Below, one piece after another: positions 13,007 to 22,930 of a stretch of 64,000 nt of DNA; position 1 is the first letter of the stretch, and the number at the start of each line of letters is the position of its first letter. Location of the stretch: assembly GCA_039621445.1 (NCBI GenBank), contig CP154956.1:12833443-12897442 (forward strand), written 5' to 3'. A model generated the notes under the pieces. It saw only the letters and a list, made by a program, of their open reading frames with translations. It ran no database searches and was not told the DNA's origin. A program made the position numbers and the translations under genes. This DNA comes from Euglena gracilis. Taxonomy: Eukaryota > Euglenida > Euglenophyceae > Euglenales.

Positions 13007-13375
13007 ATATATATATATGTGTGTGTGTATATATATACTGAAATATAAATACATGTATATATGTATATATGTATATACAGGCATATATACAGAGCACATA
13101 TATGTTTATATTATATATGTAATACAATTATTCTTATGTGTATACTTATATATAAATACCGACCGCCCCCTGGCCCCCATCAGGCCTTCCCGTTCAGCAC
13201 TGACCCTCCCCCTCATCGGGTTGCACAAACCTCCGTCAACCTCCCTTGAGCCTGCGGGCAACTTCCTGCAGTGGTGCCGGCTGTACTACGAGAAGCACAA
13301 GCCCCAGGGCACGGCCGGGGAGAACGTCGCGGCGCAGGAGCGGCAGCGGGCCACGGAGCGCCGCCGCAAGTACCT
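2539..13375 (+). CDS. EB1: EB1/MAPRE-type microtubule plus-end binding protein (CH domain; 3' end unresolved)
   Basis: Five in-frame exons rebuild an EB1 calponin-homology domain: 2539-2605, 7725-7767, 8344-8423, 10088-10200 and 13257-13375. Landmarks in order are [65 protein letters not shown] and [12 protein letters not shown]. These match the family pattern of LLAW.NDLLQL, GTGAA.CQ, VKFNAK, QNYK.LQ and FLQW...YYD. EB1 proteins bind growing microtubule ends through this domain, so a cytoskeletal or flagellar role is expected. After the CH domain comes a charged [13 protein letters not shown] segment, then exons become uncertain. The EB-homology dimerisation domain (family signature ERDFYF.KLR) was not found. 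Intron 1 can be read as GT-AG; introns 2-4 cannot and sit in short direct repeats. Confidence 0.85.
4026..4240. repeat. Minisatellite, unit about 18 bp
   Basis: Variants of GATACTGGACAAGATGCA repeat about ten times with internal changes, inside EB1-like intron 1. Frames through it encode Gln-Ile-Leu-Asp-Lys-like repeats and are considered non-coding. Confidence 0.8.
4745..5160. repeat. Dispersed repeat family D (GACTGACTGG ends), copy 1
   Basis: Contains several GTGACTGACTGG units, C-rich and G-rich runs, and ends near GGTCGCTAAGCAATGGTATGG. The same arrangement recurs at about 24270-24550, with fragments at 6305-6360 and 7200-7260. It lies within EB1-like intron 1. No ORF is convincing. Confidence 0.65.
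7275..7570. repeat. Dispersed repeat family B (GCCTGCCTGGGCAGGCAC), copy 1
   Basis: Order: GTCAGGTGCCGACC, a GCCTGCCTGGGCAGGCACTC palindrome, GGCACACGGCCAAAAGTGCC, CCCGGCGCCGAA, AAATGGCCTATTTTCAAAGG, GTGCCTGGGCACAGGCCGAA, then a second GCCTGCCTGGGC. Copies recur at about 17510-17700, 33380-33680 and 47230-47525, with a partial copy near 17935-18030 and a variant at 45850-46050. Confidence 0.75.
7725..7767 (+). CDS. EB1: EB1-like exon 2
   Basis: Encodes [14 protein letters not shown], the GTGAA segment of the EB1 CH domain. The acceptor reads as GGCAG before CGCCTCGCC. The 3' join lies inside a GTGC direct repeat shared with exon 3, with no GT-AG option that keeps the conserved Cys-Gln. Confidence 0.8.
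8008..8282. repeat. (TATATACA)n-type microsatellite ending in (CA)n
   Basis: Alternating TA/CA sequence just upstream of EB1-like exon 3, with no coding content. Confidence 0.95.
8344..8423 (+). CDS. EB1: EB1-like exon 3
   Basis: Encodes [26 protein letters not shown], the helix 3/4 part of the CH domain including the VNFNAK signature. Its 3' join is a CCGCC direct repeat shared with exon 4. The intron begins with a G-run and ends with a C-run, so its ends could pair. Confidence 0.82.
8524..8700. repeat. Dispersed repeat family A, copy 2
   Basis: Same core as at 26-265 (TACTTTTCGGC, GGCGCCAAAA, GAAAAGGTGCTATT, TTAGCACTTTTCGCG, GTGGGTCCCCCGGGACC). Located just inside EB1-like intron 3. Confidence 0.7.
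10088..10200 (+). CDS. EB1: EB1-like exon 4
   Basis: Encodes [17 protein letters not shown] followed by [19 protein letters not shown]. This aligns gap-free with the QNYK.LQ..F..LGV......LV segment of EB1. The 3' join falls in a GGGC direct repeat shared with exon 5. Confidence 0.88.
10630..10990. repeat. Low-complexity TTTTGGCCACTTT-type tract
   Basis: Repeated TTTTGGC(C/T)ACTTT and TTTGCTGCTTTT words, with a similar stretch at about 12170-12240. It lies in EB1-like intron 4. Frames on either strand are repetitive and not gene-like. Confidence 0.7.
11890..12065. repeat. Repeat family G, left arm of an inverted pair
   Basis: Starts AGATAACCTGGCGGAGCC and runs to CATGCCCCCTGATAGGGG. Its reverse complement with minor changes is at 13594-13767, so the two arms bracket EB1-like exon 5. 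Related sequence is at 12700-12800 and 46045-46250. Confidence 0.8.
12968..13160. repeat. (TA)n/(TATG)n microsatellite
   Basis: AT-rich alternating tract immediately upstream of EB1-like exon 5. Confidence 0.95.
13257..13375 (+). CDS. EB1: EB1-like exon 5
   Basis: Encodes [13 protein letters not shown], the last CH helix, then a basic Arg-rich stretch ending in RRRKYL. The frame stays open to a TGA at 13440-13442. However, TACCTCGCC at 13371-13379 recurs in the same frame at 17410-17418, suggesting a repeat-flanked intron starting here. A GT donor inside GGACACGTGAGG is another possibility. Confidence 0.82.
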
Positions 13376-13432
13376 CGCCACCCCGGCCGCCGGTCCCCCC
13401 GACCCCCGTTGCGGTTCCGGCCGGCCCAGGAA

Positions 13433-13594
13433 GGACACGTGAGGACACGTGAGGACACGGTCACGTGTCCTCGCGTGACCGTGAGGACACGGTCACGTGT
13501 CCTCGCGTGACCGTGAGGACACGGTCACGTGTCCTCGTCACGTGACCGTGTCCACGTGACGAGGACACGGTCACGTGGGCCGTGTCCTCGGGTG
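13433..13594. repeat. Tandem palindromic array (GGACACGGTCACGTGTCC units)
   Basis: About four to five units built from GAGGACACGGTCACGTGTCCTC and CGCGTGACCGTGAG. Each is self-complementary around CACGTG or GTCACGTGAC. It starts directly after the charged EB1-like exon 5 and ends where the right arm of family G begins. Confidence 0.9.
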
Positions 13595-13767
13595 CCAGGC
13601 CCCTATCAGGAGGCATATGCCAGGCAGAACCTTGGATCCAGCCTGTCGCCTGCCGCCCCCCAGGCGCTTGGCCCCCGGTGCTAAGTTGCTGGAAACTTTT
13701 TTGCCCCTCCCCCCACCAAGTTATTCGGTCACTGCCAGGAGCAAGGGCCCCACCAGGTTATCTGGGA
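13594..13767. repeat. Repeat family G, right arm of the inverted pair
   Basis: Reverse complement of 11890-12065, running from TGCCAGGCCCCTATCAGG to CACCAGGTTATCTGGG. Confidence 0.8.
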
Positions 13768-13795
13768 GGGAGGGCCGGGGGACGGAGAAAGTACA

Positions 13796-15470
13796 TTGGC
13801 TTTGACGGGTTTGGGGGGAGCAACATGCAGTGGTTTTTTGGCTCCATTGCGAGGGGATTCTTCTCCTGGGGCAGACAGTTTCCTGCACCCACACAACGAT
13901 ACGCAAGGAGCAGAAGCTCTCCGCCCCCCTGTCACCAAGATGGGTTTGCAATATGCTCCCCATCTTGGGCCATCATGTGCCTGTGATGAGTATCTCCGCC
14001 TGTGTCCTCTGGTCAGCAGGAGCATCACGCAGGAGCAGTTTCATGAGCTTTGTACGGGTGAGGGCAGCCAGAGTCAGGGCGGTCCATAAGGGACTGGATT
14101 TTTTATTAAGTTAAGGACCGCCCCCTTAAGGATCCAGCACCAATTTTTGGACCCAAAAAAAATTTTCCGGCACCTTTGGCGCCGGGTGTTTTTGTGGGAC
14201 CCATTTTGGGACCCATATGGGAGGTCCCCCCAAAAACCCCTCAAAAACCCCATTTTTTCACACCTTCCAAAAATATCAACATTTTCTCAACGATTTATTT
14301 TTGAGAGTTTTTTTGAAGCAAAAAAAGCCATTGAAAATCCAAAAAACTTCCAAGAGAAAAATTGTCAGTAAAATTCTGAATGTGCCAAATTTTGGTCCAT
14401 TTTTTTGACCTTCGTCATTTTCCACCCCTTTCTAAAAACCTACCTCTCCCCTCTTCCCCTGGAAGTTGGCAACCGAGAATGCAAAGAAGCGGTTTTCCGC
14501 TTCCTCAACCCAACAAAAATAATTTTTGAACAGATCACTACAACAGAAGAAGAATACCACTGAACAATCTGAATAGGAAACTACACTGCATTCACTGAAA
14601 CATCAAACAGTCAAGAGAAGGAAATGTTGAATGTTGGTGAGTTGTACATTTTACATGTAAATTTTGAGAACAATTTTACGGGTTTCAAATTTGACTCCAA
14701 AAAAAAATTGCCAAAAAGTTGTGCAAGGTTGCAACAAAAGACCGAAAATTGTCAAAGTTGAATTTGGCCAAACTTCTTTGGCCAAATTTTTGGCCATTTT
14801 GGGCCATTTTCGGTTAACTCTTGGACCCCAAAATTTTTTGACCTATTTTGGGACCCGAAAAGGGGATCCCCCCAAAAACCCCCCAAACCCCATTTTTTTT
14901 CACACCTTCCAGAATTTCAACATTTCTCAAAATTTTGATTTTGAGAGGTTTTTGAAGCAAAAAAATGCCATTGAAAATCCAAAAAATTTCCAAAGAAAAA
15001 AACTCTCAGTACAATTCGAATGCTCCAAAATTTGGTCCCATTTTTTTTGACCTGCATTTTTTTCATCCCCCCTCCTAACAACTAACAATTTTCAACCCTA
15101 AAATTTTGGAGATTTTTGGGGGGAAATGTGGTTTTCCATCAAAAAATGATGTATTTTTGGTTCATTTTTTCAAAGTAATTTTCAAAAATTTCCCCGGCCA
15201 AAATCCTTTTCGGTTGAAGTGTATTGGGACAGGATTTTTTTTTTTTGCTTAAGGACCGCCCTGGCCGGAGTTCTCTAATACGGGCATGGGTGTCCATGCC
15301 ATAATTTCTAATGCTCAGATGATGGTGCCCGCACCAGACCCCGGCCAGGGGGGGGGGACTGGTGTGGGCGGCGCTGGGCCCCAACGACAACCTGAGCGAC
15401 ACAGACTCCCTCCCGTCGTCCCATGAGGGTTCCGTTGGGTCCATCGCCTCCACGCAGACCCACCCGCACC
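13796..15470. mobile_element. Repeat family H, copy 1, interrupted by a hAT-like insertion
   Basis: The parts 13796-14074 and 15264-15470 together match, in reverse complement, the uninterrupted sequence at about 35425-35850 (shared words include GGTGACAGGGGG/CCCCCTGTCACC, TGGGCCCAGCGCTG and GGGCATGGGTGTCCATGCC). The 35.4-kb copy shows the pre-insertion state. Frames within, such as a Ser/Asp-rich one near 15370-15460, are therefore probably repeat-borne. Confidence 0.75.
14075..15263. mobile_element. hAT-like non-autonomous element, 1189 bp
   Basis: Termini CAGGGCGGTCC...GGACCGCCCTG form inverted repeats. They are flanked by GCCAGAGT (14067-14074) and GCCGGAGT (15264-15271), an 8-bp near-identical target duplication. 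CAGGG ends and 8-bp duplications are typical of hAT transposons. No transposase frame is present. Internally, about 210 bp at 14195-14415 is repeated at 14850-15060 (CACACCTTCC, GCCATTGAAAATCC, TTTGGTCC in the same order). A possible relative with TTAAGGACCGTCCTG at its right end lies at about 28970-29217. Confidence 0.72.
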
Positions 15471-16389
15471 CCACACAGGCGTATCCTGCCTGCCCTTCAC
15501 AGACGAAAGACCCCTCCCCGCCCCCCACCTGTGTCCAACAACAACCAAAAACCCACTGTTCCTAAGTGAATGTTTGTCACGTGAGTGTTCGTTAAATTTG
15601 AGGGTTTTTTCCCAAAAGAACTCTACACAGACCTGACAGGCAGCAGGGTGTGTGACCCCAACCCATCTGTCTCCCCCCCACTGAATAATCAAATCTGTTT
15701 CCGGTGAACGCCACTTGGCGACCAGGCTTCTGCTTAAGGGATCAGTACCCCCGGGGGGGGGGGGGCTGGACTGCAGCTAGTCCAAATTTGGTTAGTGGGA
15801 TTTCTAGCAGGGCTAGCTAGTGTAAAATTTTTTTCCAGTCACCGGCGCGAAGCGCCAGAAATTTTTTTGGGGACCCCCAAAATGGCCAAAAATGCCCGTT
15901 TTTGGCCATTTTTGGGAATCTTTGGAACAAAATCAGCCCAAAACCTCATTTTCACCTCGGCGCACAGCGCCGGAGGAAAAATTTTTTTCCAGTTCGGGGA
16001 ACCTCCGGACCCCCCCCCCCCGGGGGAGGGGGGGTCTAGCTAGTCTATTTTTTCCAGTGTCTAGCCGATTGGCTAGCCAGTACCTCCCCGGGGGGGTCCT
16101 TACGCATAAGCCTGTTGGCGACCTTCGAAGGCAGAGGCCAATAAACCCCTGATGCTACCATACCTTTCAAATGACCCCCCCCCCTGGTTGAGTCGTTGGG
16201 GATTCGTGCCCCCCCCGCCTGAGCGTTGACTGCAGGTTTTTGAGTTCAATTTCCATGCTTTAGGTATTTCCACGCAACTCTGTCCCGTTTTCAGGCACCC
16301 CGTGGTTTTTTTCTAGTCACAGATGAGCATAATGCACAGCAGGATTCTGTGCGCTTCTCCTGGGCCCTCTGAGAGGACTGACAACCATA

Positions 16390-17290
16390 GATTCATTTTA
16401 ACCCCCCAAATATAACCCCCCCCCCCCGGCTTTATATTTGGACGGGATTTCACGACCCTGAGGGGGCTTTATTTTTGGGGATGGGCTTTATATTTGGAGG
16501 TGAAAGTTAAACTTTTTTGGGTGGCCTCTAATGACCTTCGGCGGCCTTCAATTGTGGCCAAATACCAATTTTATTCCAAATTTTTGTTGTGTACTACATA
16601 TTTTTCCAAAAATGCGCAATTATTATCCAAAATTGGAGCATTTGTGGTGAAAAAAAAGTGGTATATCCCCCCAATTTTTTTAACCTTTTCCTGAGTGGCA
16701 ACATCGTCTGGCTCCACATCAGGGGGGGCTTTATATTTGAGCTTATATTTGGGCGGCAAAACCAAACCTCCTCGGGGGGCTTTATACTTATTTGGGGGGG
16801 TTACATCCCCCCTTGTCTTTGTCACGGCTGGACACCCCCCCCGTGTCAACCTCACTTTCCCGTACTTTGGCATGTCAAGGACTGGGGGGTAATGCAACCC
16901 CCACCCCCAAATATAAAGCCCTTCCCCCCTGGGGGGTTTGGTTCTCCTCCCAAATTAAAGTCCCCCCCTCCCCAGTGTCCGCCAATGGCGCCAATGGAAC
17001 CGTCAATGGAGCCATTCAGGAAAGCAGAAAAGTTTTTTGGGGGGGTTGAATGGAACAATCTTTCACCAGAAATTGTCCATTTCAGGGAAAAAATGCACAT
17101 TTTCGGGGAAAATATAAGGAGGTACATAACAAAAAAATTGGTGTAAAATTGGTCTTTGACCAGTTGAAGACCGCCGAAAGAGGAATTGATCTTGAATTGA
17201 TCCCCCCAAATACAAAGCCCCTAAGGTCTTGAAATCCTGCTGAAATATTAAGCCGGGCCAGGTTTATATTTGGGTGGGGGGTTGTTGAAC
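16390..17290. repeat. Repeat family F (AAATATAAAGCC / GGCTTTATATTTGG)
   Basis: Several GGCTTTATATTTGG-like words occur in both orientations, separated by C-runs and G-runs. A similar block is at about 34960-35340, and fragments near 9185-9260 and 9840-9900. No gene is supported between 15.5 and 17.3 kb. Confidence 0.65.
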
Positions 17291-17409
17291 CGGGGGTTTG
17301 CATTTTTCAAACCCACCCAACCGTTTTTTTAAGACCCCCCCCCTTGCCGTGTCGCGACAGGCATCGCCTGCCCCCCAATTATACTGCCTACTGGAAGCGC
17401 CGCCGGGAC

Positions 17410-17430
17410 TACCTCGCCGCCCAACACGCT
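17410..17430 (+). CDS. Possible EB1-like exon 6 (start of a small exon, end unknown)
   Basis: TACCTCGCC at 17410-17418 repeats the end of EB1-like exon 5 in the same frame. After it the frame reads AAQHAQ. Upstream, AAGCGCCGCC also resembles exon 5, so the whole stretch 17348-17430 (frame NYTAYWKRRRDYLAAQ, acceptor GCGACAG) could instead be a separate canonical exon. The two readings cannot be separated without transcripts. Confidence 0.3.
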
Positions 17431-17509
17431 CAGCCATGCCATGGCTTGTCGGTGGCGTCCGTATGTTGGGCGGGGGTCAGACTGGTTCTCTGGCCTGGAT
17501 CAGGCTGTT

Positions 17510-17700
17510 TTTTAAGGTGGTGCCGCCCCCCCCCGGGGGGGGGGGGGGAGGTGCCTGCCTGGGCAGGCACTCCAAGGCACTCCCGATCCGACCCCCCGGG
17601 GCGGGCACACGGCCAAAAGTGCCCTAGCACAGACCCCGGCGCCGAAGGCGCCGCGGAGCCAAAATGGCCTATTGAAGGGAGCTGGGCACAATTTTTGAAA
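17510..17700. repeat. Dispersed repeat family B, copy 2
   Basis: Shares GCCTGCCTGGGCAGGCACTC, ACACGGCCAAAAGTGCC, CCCGGCGCCGAAGGCGCC and AAATGGCCTATT with 7275-7570. A second partial copy, in opposite orientation, lies at 17935-18030. Confidence 0.7.
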
Positions 17701-18245
17701 AGTCATTTTAGGCCATTTTTGGCCTTTTTAGGCCATCTTGGGCCATTTTAGCTATAGGTGCCTGGCCGGGGGGTGACTATCCTTAAAAAAAAAAAGCCAG
17801 CACCCAACGCCCCTCACCAAATCAGGCCCAAAAAGGGGTCTGTGTTTATCAACAGAGCCCTCAGGGAAAGGGGGGTTCCTCTGACCAAAGTGGCAGTAGA
17901 AGTGAGCGATGAGTGCAGGCCAGGCTGTTTTTACCACCCCGGGGGGAGTGGGGGTCCGGAGTGCCTTGGGATGATTGCCCAGGCAGGCACTACCCCCCCC
18001 CCCAGGGGGGTTGGGTTTCGGCCTGCGCCTAGGCACCTCAAAAAAATTGACCGAAGGTCTCAAAAAAATTTGCACTGCGCCCCAAAAATATTTACACCTG
18101 TTCTGAAAAATTTGCACCGTCATTTTCAATGAAAAAGGCTTTACACTGGACAATGGGAAAAGATCCATGCCAATTAATGTTTCAAAGGACAAACGTACAA
18201 AACACCCGATCCAAATGCAAGTGTTTTCGGAGCGGAGGCACATAT

Positions 18246-21200
18246 TTAGACGGCCGTAAAGGCACTTAAGGGTTTTCGGGCCCAAAAACCGGACCGTCCG
18301 CGGTTTTGGGACCGGCCGTGGCCACAACCCCCACTGGGAACGACATGAGCCGAACGCAGGACGCGATGGAGCGCTCGTGAGGACACGTCCGGCGCGCGCA
18401 CCTGCACTTGAGAAGACCCCAAAATCAGTTGCAGGTGCGCACGACGGATCAGTGAGATCAAGCGCAGGTGCGCGCGATCCTACCGTGAGATCGTGGCAGG
18501 TGCCTGGGTGCTGGGGCCCCGGAGTGAGTGGCGGCAGGGAGGGGCACACTCTGTTTTGAGGGCAACGCCTGTAGAACCCACCAATCGCTGCAGGACCGTG
18601 AGTCGGTCACCGGAGGACTCCGGAACACACATCAGGCACACAGGGGCTGCAAGCCCACCACCGCCGTGTTTGATACCCCCGAGCCAGATGGGCCCACACC
18701 CAGCACCGAACCGCGCGCACCTGCGCGCGGGGACACACACGCTTCGGTCGCAGGTGCACACGATTGAGGTGTGGACGAGGGACCCCGTGGCGTGGGTTGA
18801 ACGGCCAGGCCAGAGGGGCGGTGCATCCCGCAAGTGTCGTGCGCATGTGCGAGCGTTGGGGACCCCCCTGGTTGTTGCCCACGGCGGCCCCTGTTTGAAA
18901 CCCGTGGCCGCACACACACAACAGAACGTTCAGGGAGCGGGTGTGTCCCCCTTTGGACATGTACGCGTGCGCGAGGGACGTGCGAGCACTCGGTGTGGGT
19001 GGTACAGCCAGGTGAACACGTCCGCTACCAACGCCCGACTGCCTCAACGGTGGTCCGGTGCTCGCATTTGCGCTCTGGGGGCAGTGACGACCTACGTTGC
19101 CGTCATGGACCCCGAGACGTGGGCCCGAGGGTGACAGGGCAGGGCCGAAGGAACCGCGTCCTCAGGCGCAGGTGCGCTCCAGGATGCCCCGCAACCGGCG
19201 CTGCGAGACCCTTGCCACGGGCCCACCGGCGCAGCAGATCAGGCCGATGCCGTCGCAAGGGCCCGACTGGAGCAGAGCCGAGGCCTCCTCCACTGGCTGC
19301 CCCAGAACAGCACACAACACCACCCGGGGTGTCACGTGCGCCACCCACAACAACACCCCCAGAGTCCATCGGTGGCACACATTCGTAACCATCCAGGGTG
19401 TTCCATCCGACCCGGAGGGACACCGAGGACGCCTGCCGTCGGCATCCAGTCGCAGGTGCGCGGGCACCAGGTGGTTTTCCTTTGGAAACTGTGAAAACTG
19501 CGGTCAGTATGAAACCTGCATGATTTTGACAACCGAAGGGTGCGATGGATGGACACTGAGATACAGAACATCCCGGACCAGGTGGGAGGCCCCCCCTCAC
19601 ACAGGAAAATTTGTGACTTTTGTCGTTTCGGTCTGCCAAATTTGGATTCTGGCCCATTTCGACCCAGTAAAATGAGACGCAAAATTTTGCCAAATTGTCA
19701 ATTCTTGCCTGTTGCGAAAAGCCCAAAATACCACATGGTTTTGCAAAGGTCCTCAAAACGCGGTTTGCATCTCGTCCGTGGGAAATTCCTTCTGGGACTT
19801 TCGGATACCAAACTCCGGTCCCGGCGGTTTCCAATCAGTACAGGCAGTTGGGTCTCGAGAAAATTTCCCCATCCACCGGAGGACTGCGGACCGGAGGGTG
19901 GCGCCTTCGATTCCGAACTTTGCATCGCCCCATGATTTCACATTGGCCATCGATGGGATGAGGAAACGACATTTCCTTGCGTTTTTATTTCCCAGGTGAA
20001 AAGGTCTGATGGGTGATACCCCAGCCCTTCCTCCCCTGAAGAAGTGGCGACAGATTCTGGGTGTCCAGGGCTGGGGGACCCAACTAGGTGAAATCGGCGG
20101 CCCACAAGGAGAAGGGGGAGGGCCGTCGGAAAAAGCGGCCCCGACGCCAGTTGCGGGCGGGGTGAGTCCGTCCGCAGACACAAGACCCGGGTTCCTGCTT
20201 GTTCAACGCTGCCAGCCACCTTGCCCCGACGACCTCAAACCACGGGTGAACCTCCGCCGCCTGGGGGCTGGGGAGGTTCAGGAGAAGACCCGGGAGCTAT
20301 CCAGGCCCCCGGACAGGGCGCTGGTTGTGGTGCCGTCGGCGGCCGGGGCACCGGGTGTGATTCCCGCAGGATGGAGCGCGTTGGATTGGCGCGCACCTGC
20401 GCACGAATCTGCCCCTCCCTGCTCCCCATCTTGAACCCACCCACTGAATGCATAGGAGGCACAAGGAGCGTGCGCACCTGCGCGCGTTCGGGCCCAGCTC
20501 CCTCCATACGATGACGGCGACGGTCCTCGCCCATCGGCCTCCCACCCTCCGCCGTCACCGGAGATTTGCACACCGCCTGACCGCTAACAGTTGCGGTGCT
20601 GCAGCGGCTGCATGGAGGGGAGCGGCCTCGAGTGGTGTCGGTCGCACCTGCGCGCGCGGTCACGCCCACAACAGGCGTCGCTGCAGTCCTGCCCGGCGGT
20701 GCTGCCCGTCCCGGCCACGCCCGACCCCTCTGGAGGGCTTGGACGTGGCCCCACAGCCCACCAACGGAGCCTACAAAGCCTCCTCCCACTCAGTCCGGCG
20801 AGCGCACCTGCGCCTGACAGCCCCCCCTTGTGCCCTCGCGGGAATGCCCTCCCGCCCGGTGGCACATCCCCTGCGAGCACACAATCGCGCGCACCTGCGC
20901 ACGCAGTACTGTCCCACACACAGGGTTGGCTGTAGACTCATGTATGGGGTGGCTGGTTTGGGTAGCACGCACACGAGGGGGGCTGGTCCGGCACGCTCGC
21001 CCGCTCCCTTTTCGCACCCCCCCCCCAATGGGGCAAGGATGGCCCTGTGTGCACCCGGATTGTGGCCTGGCGGTGAGGTGCCGGCCAGCAGCACGCGGGC
21101 GGCGGCGACCCACCCTCCCCCCCCCTTTGGCCCTCCGGTCCCACTCTCCTGATCACACACCTGCGTGGCCCTTGTCGGCCGGGACACTCTGTGCGAACGA

Positions 21201-21878
21201 TTGAGCCGTCCCGCCTCACCCGCGTCCAAAACACCCCTCCTTTTGGCAAAGAAAAAAATCTGACGAAAACGTTCCCCGAAGAGCACCCCGCCGGCACGCT
21301 TTCAACCTCGGACTTCGCTTCCCCTCCCTTTTGGCCTTCCCCAGTTGGTCCCATTCCCTCTTCCCGCCGGCTGCCCAGCCCCGGCACCCCGTGTGTCCTC
21401 GCCCGCCTCCCAAACTGCACTTTTGAGGGCATCCCTCCGCCCCCCTCCTCCAGCCTCGAAAGTACGCCAAACTCTTCTCGGGGGGTGCCAAAGAATCAGG
21501 CGCAGGTGCGCGCGAGCCGGCAGGAGAAACGCCTTTTGTTTCAAACTGGTGCGGTCCGCGGCCTGCCGGGCTTTCAGGCACGGTCGGGTATCGATTTTTT
21601 TTATTTCGGCCGCCTGCGGGGGTTTCAGACACGGCCAGCAACAGTCGGTGGACACCAAAAACCCGGCCAAAAAAAAGCGTCCCGCACGCGGTCTGCCGGG
21701 GTGCAATCCCTGGTAAACCCAAAACAGCGGGACACAAAAAACGAGAAGCCAACGCCGGCCAGGGTTTCAAGCACGGCCACCCCCAAAACCGCGGACGCAA
21801 AGTGGCATTCGGTGTCCTCGCGCGCACCTGCGCTCAAATTTGAAAAAAAAACCCTTAAGTGCCTTTACGGCCGTCTAA
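18246..21878. mobile_element. 3633-bp element with perfect 31-bp terminal inverted repeats and iterated GCGCACCTGCGC motifs
   Basis: Left end 18246-18276 (TTAGACGGCCGTAAAGGCAC...) is the exact reverse complement of 21848-21878. ACATAT abuts the left end (18240-18245) and lies one base from the right end (21880-21885), a possible target duplication. The interior is GC-rich and differs from its surroundings: CpG-dense, with at least twelve GCGCACCTGC/GCAGGTGCGC sites. One frame at about 20221-20400 (+) reads like protein (DDLKPRVNLRRLGAGEVQEK, then RPPDRALVVV). No transposase family is recognised. Confidence 0.7.
21500..21830. repeat. Three diverged tandem units around CTGCCGGG..TTTCAGGCACGG
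   Basis: Words near 21560, 21615 and 21760 share CGGCC, GGGTTTCA(A/G)(G/A)CACGG and a following CC-rich spacer. The array is near the right end of the 3.6-kb inverted-repeat element. Confidence 0.5.
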
Positions 21879-21879
21879 G

Positions 21880-22930
21880 ACATATTTTTGGGAAAAGATG
21901 GTTGGTACGGGGGTTCCTTCAAATCACGAACCAGCACAATTTCGGGAATTTTCCAAAACCACAAATAATCACGCCGAATGGTCAAATGACCCAAACAACC
22001 ACACACAATTATGAATGTGATTCTCTCCTATTTATGAACGTGTTCAGAGGGTTTTCTTTTTAGTATTAAGTTTCCCCAAAGGCTCAGGCGGCATCCCAAC
22101 ATTTTTAGACGAGCAGGAAGCGGAAAACCGCTTCGTCCGACCCCCTATATATTTAAGCCTTTTTGGGAAAATACCCTTTTTGGGTTGTTTCTGACGACCG
22201 TTTGGGTTAGAGCAATGTATTTCAATAAGGGGTCTCTTTAAGTCAAAGTCAAAGTTGGCGGAAAGCACCCGAAATTTTAGATGAAGCGACAAAACGCTTC
22301 GTCACTTCCCAGGTCTGAAGAAAAGCAAAACGACCCAAAAATGGGGGTCTTGCGAGAACCGAAAGAGCAGGGGAAGCGGGGATTGCCAAAAAACCGCTTC
22401 TTTATTGAACGTCAGCAAGCAGAAATGAGAAGCTGGGAGAGAAAGACGAAAACAAACACGGAGAAGAGGAATTGCTCGAGCTTTGCCTTTGATCCTCTCT
22501 CATTTATGCCAAAAGGGCCCGAATGGCTTAAAAAATGCCGAAAACAAATTGAATTTCACCAGGCAACAGCATCATCTTTCAGAAAATACAAAATTGGAAG
22601 AGATTTTTTGGTAGCGCAAATCATAACTTTTAATATTTGTCCAACGTTTTTTTCTGAAGGATTTTCACTGCCGTAATTTCTTACTGTTCAGAACTCCTCT
22701 GTGGGTGTGAACTCAGATTTGTTCAGTTTTGATCCAGTGTTCATGAATTTCGCATGCTTTTTTGCATGTGCACTTCTTACTACTGAACAAGAGAAGGTTT
22801 GCACACGTCATGGCACAGTTTTCGGCCCAAAATGACGCAAATCATGATTTTCAGAACCCCCACCTTTGCCTTAAAATGGCCTAAAATGGCCTTAAATGGC
22901 CTAAAGTGGCCTACAATGGGGAAATTTTTG
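21880..22930. other. AT-richer unique stretch without a supported gene
   Basis: Composition differs from the GC-rich element to its left. The + frame at 22281-22676 (131 codons) has no recognisable motif and ordinary AT-rich codon use unlike the assigned exons, so it is not called a gene. Confidence 0.4.

Noticed and set aside
15362-15565. Protein-like frame WAALGPNDNLSDTDSLPSS
   Set aside because: The DNA recurs in reverse at 35450-35530 as part of repeat family H, so it is more likely repeat sequence than an exon.
20235-20789. 184-codon minus-strand frame, and 20448-21152 (+)
   Set aside because: Overlapping open frames in CpG-rich DNA where stops are rare; Arg/Ala/Gly/Pro-biased with no motif.
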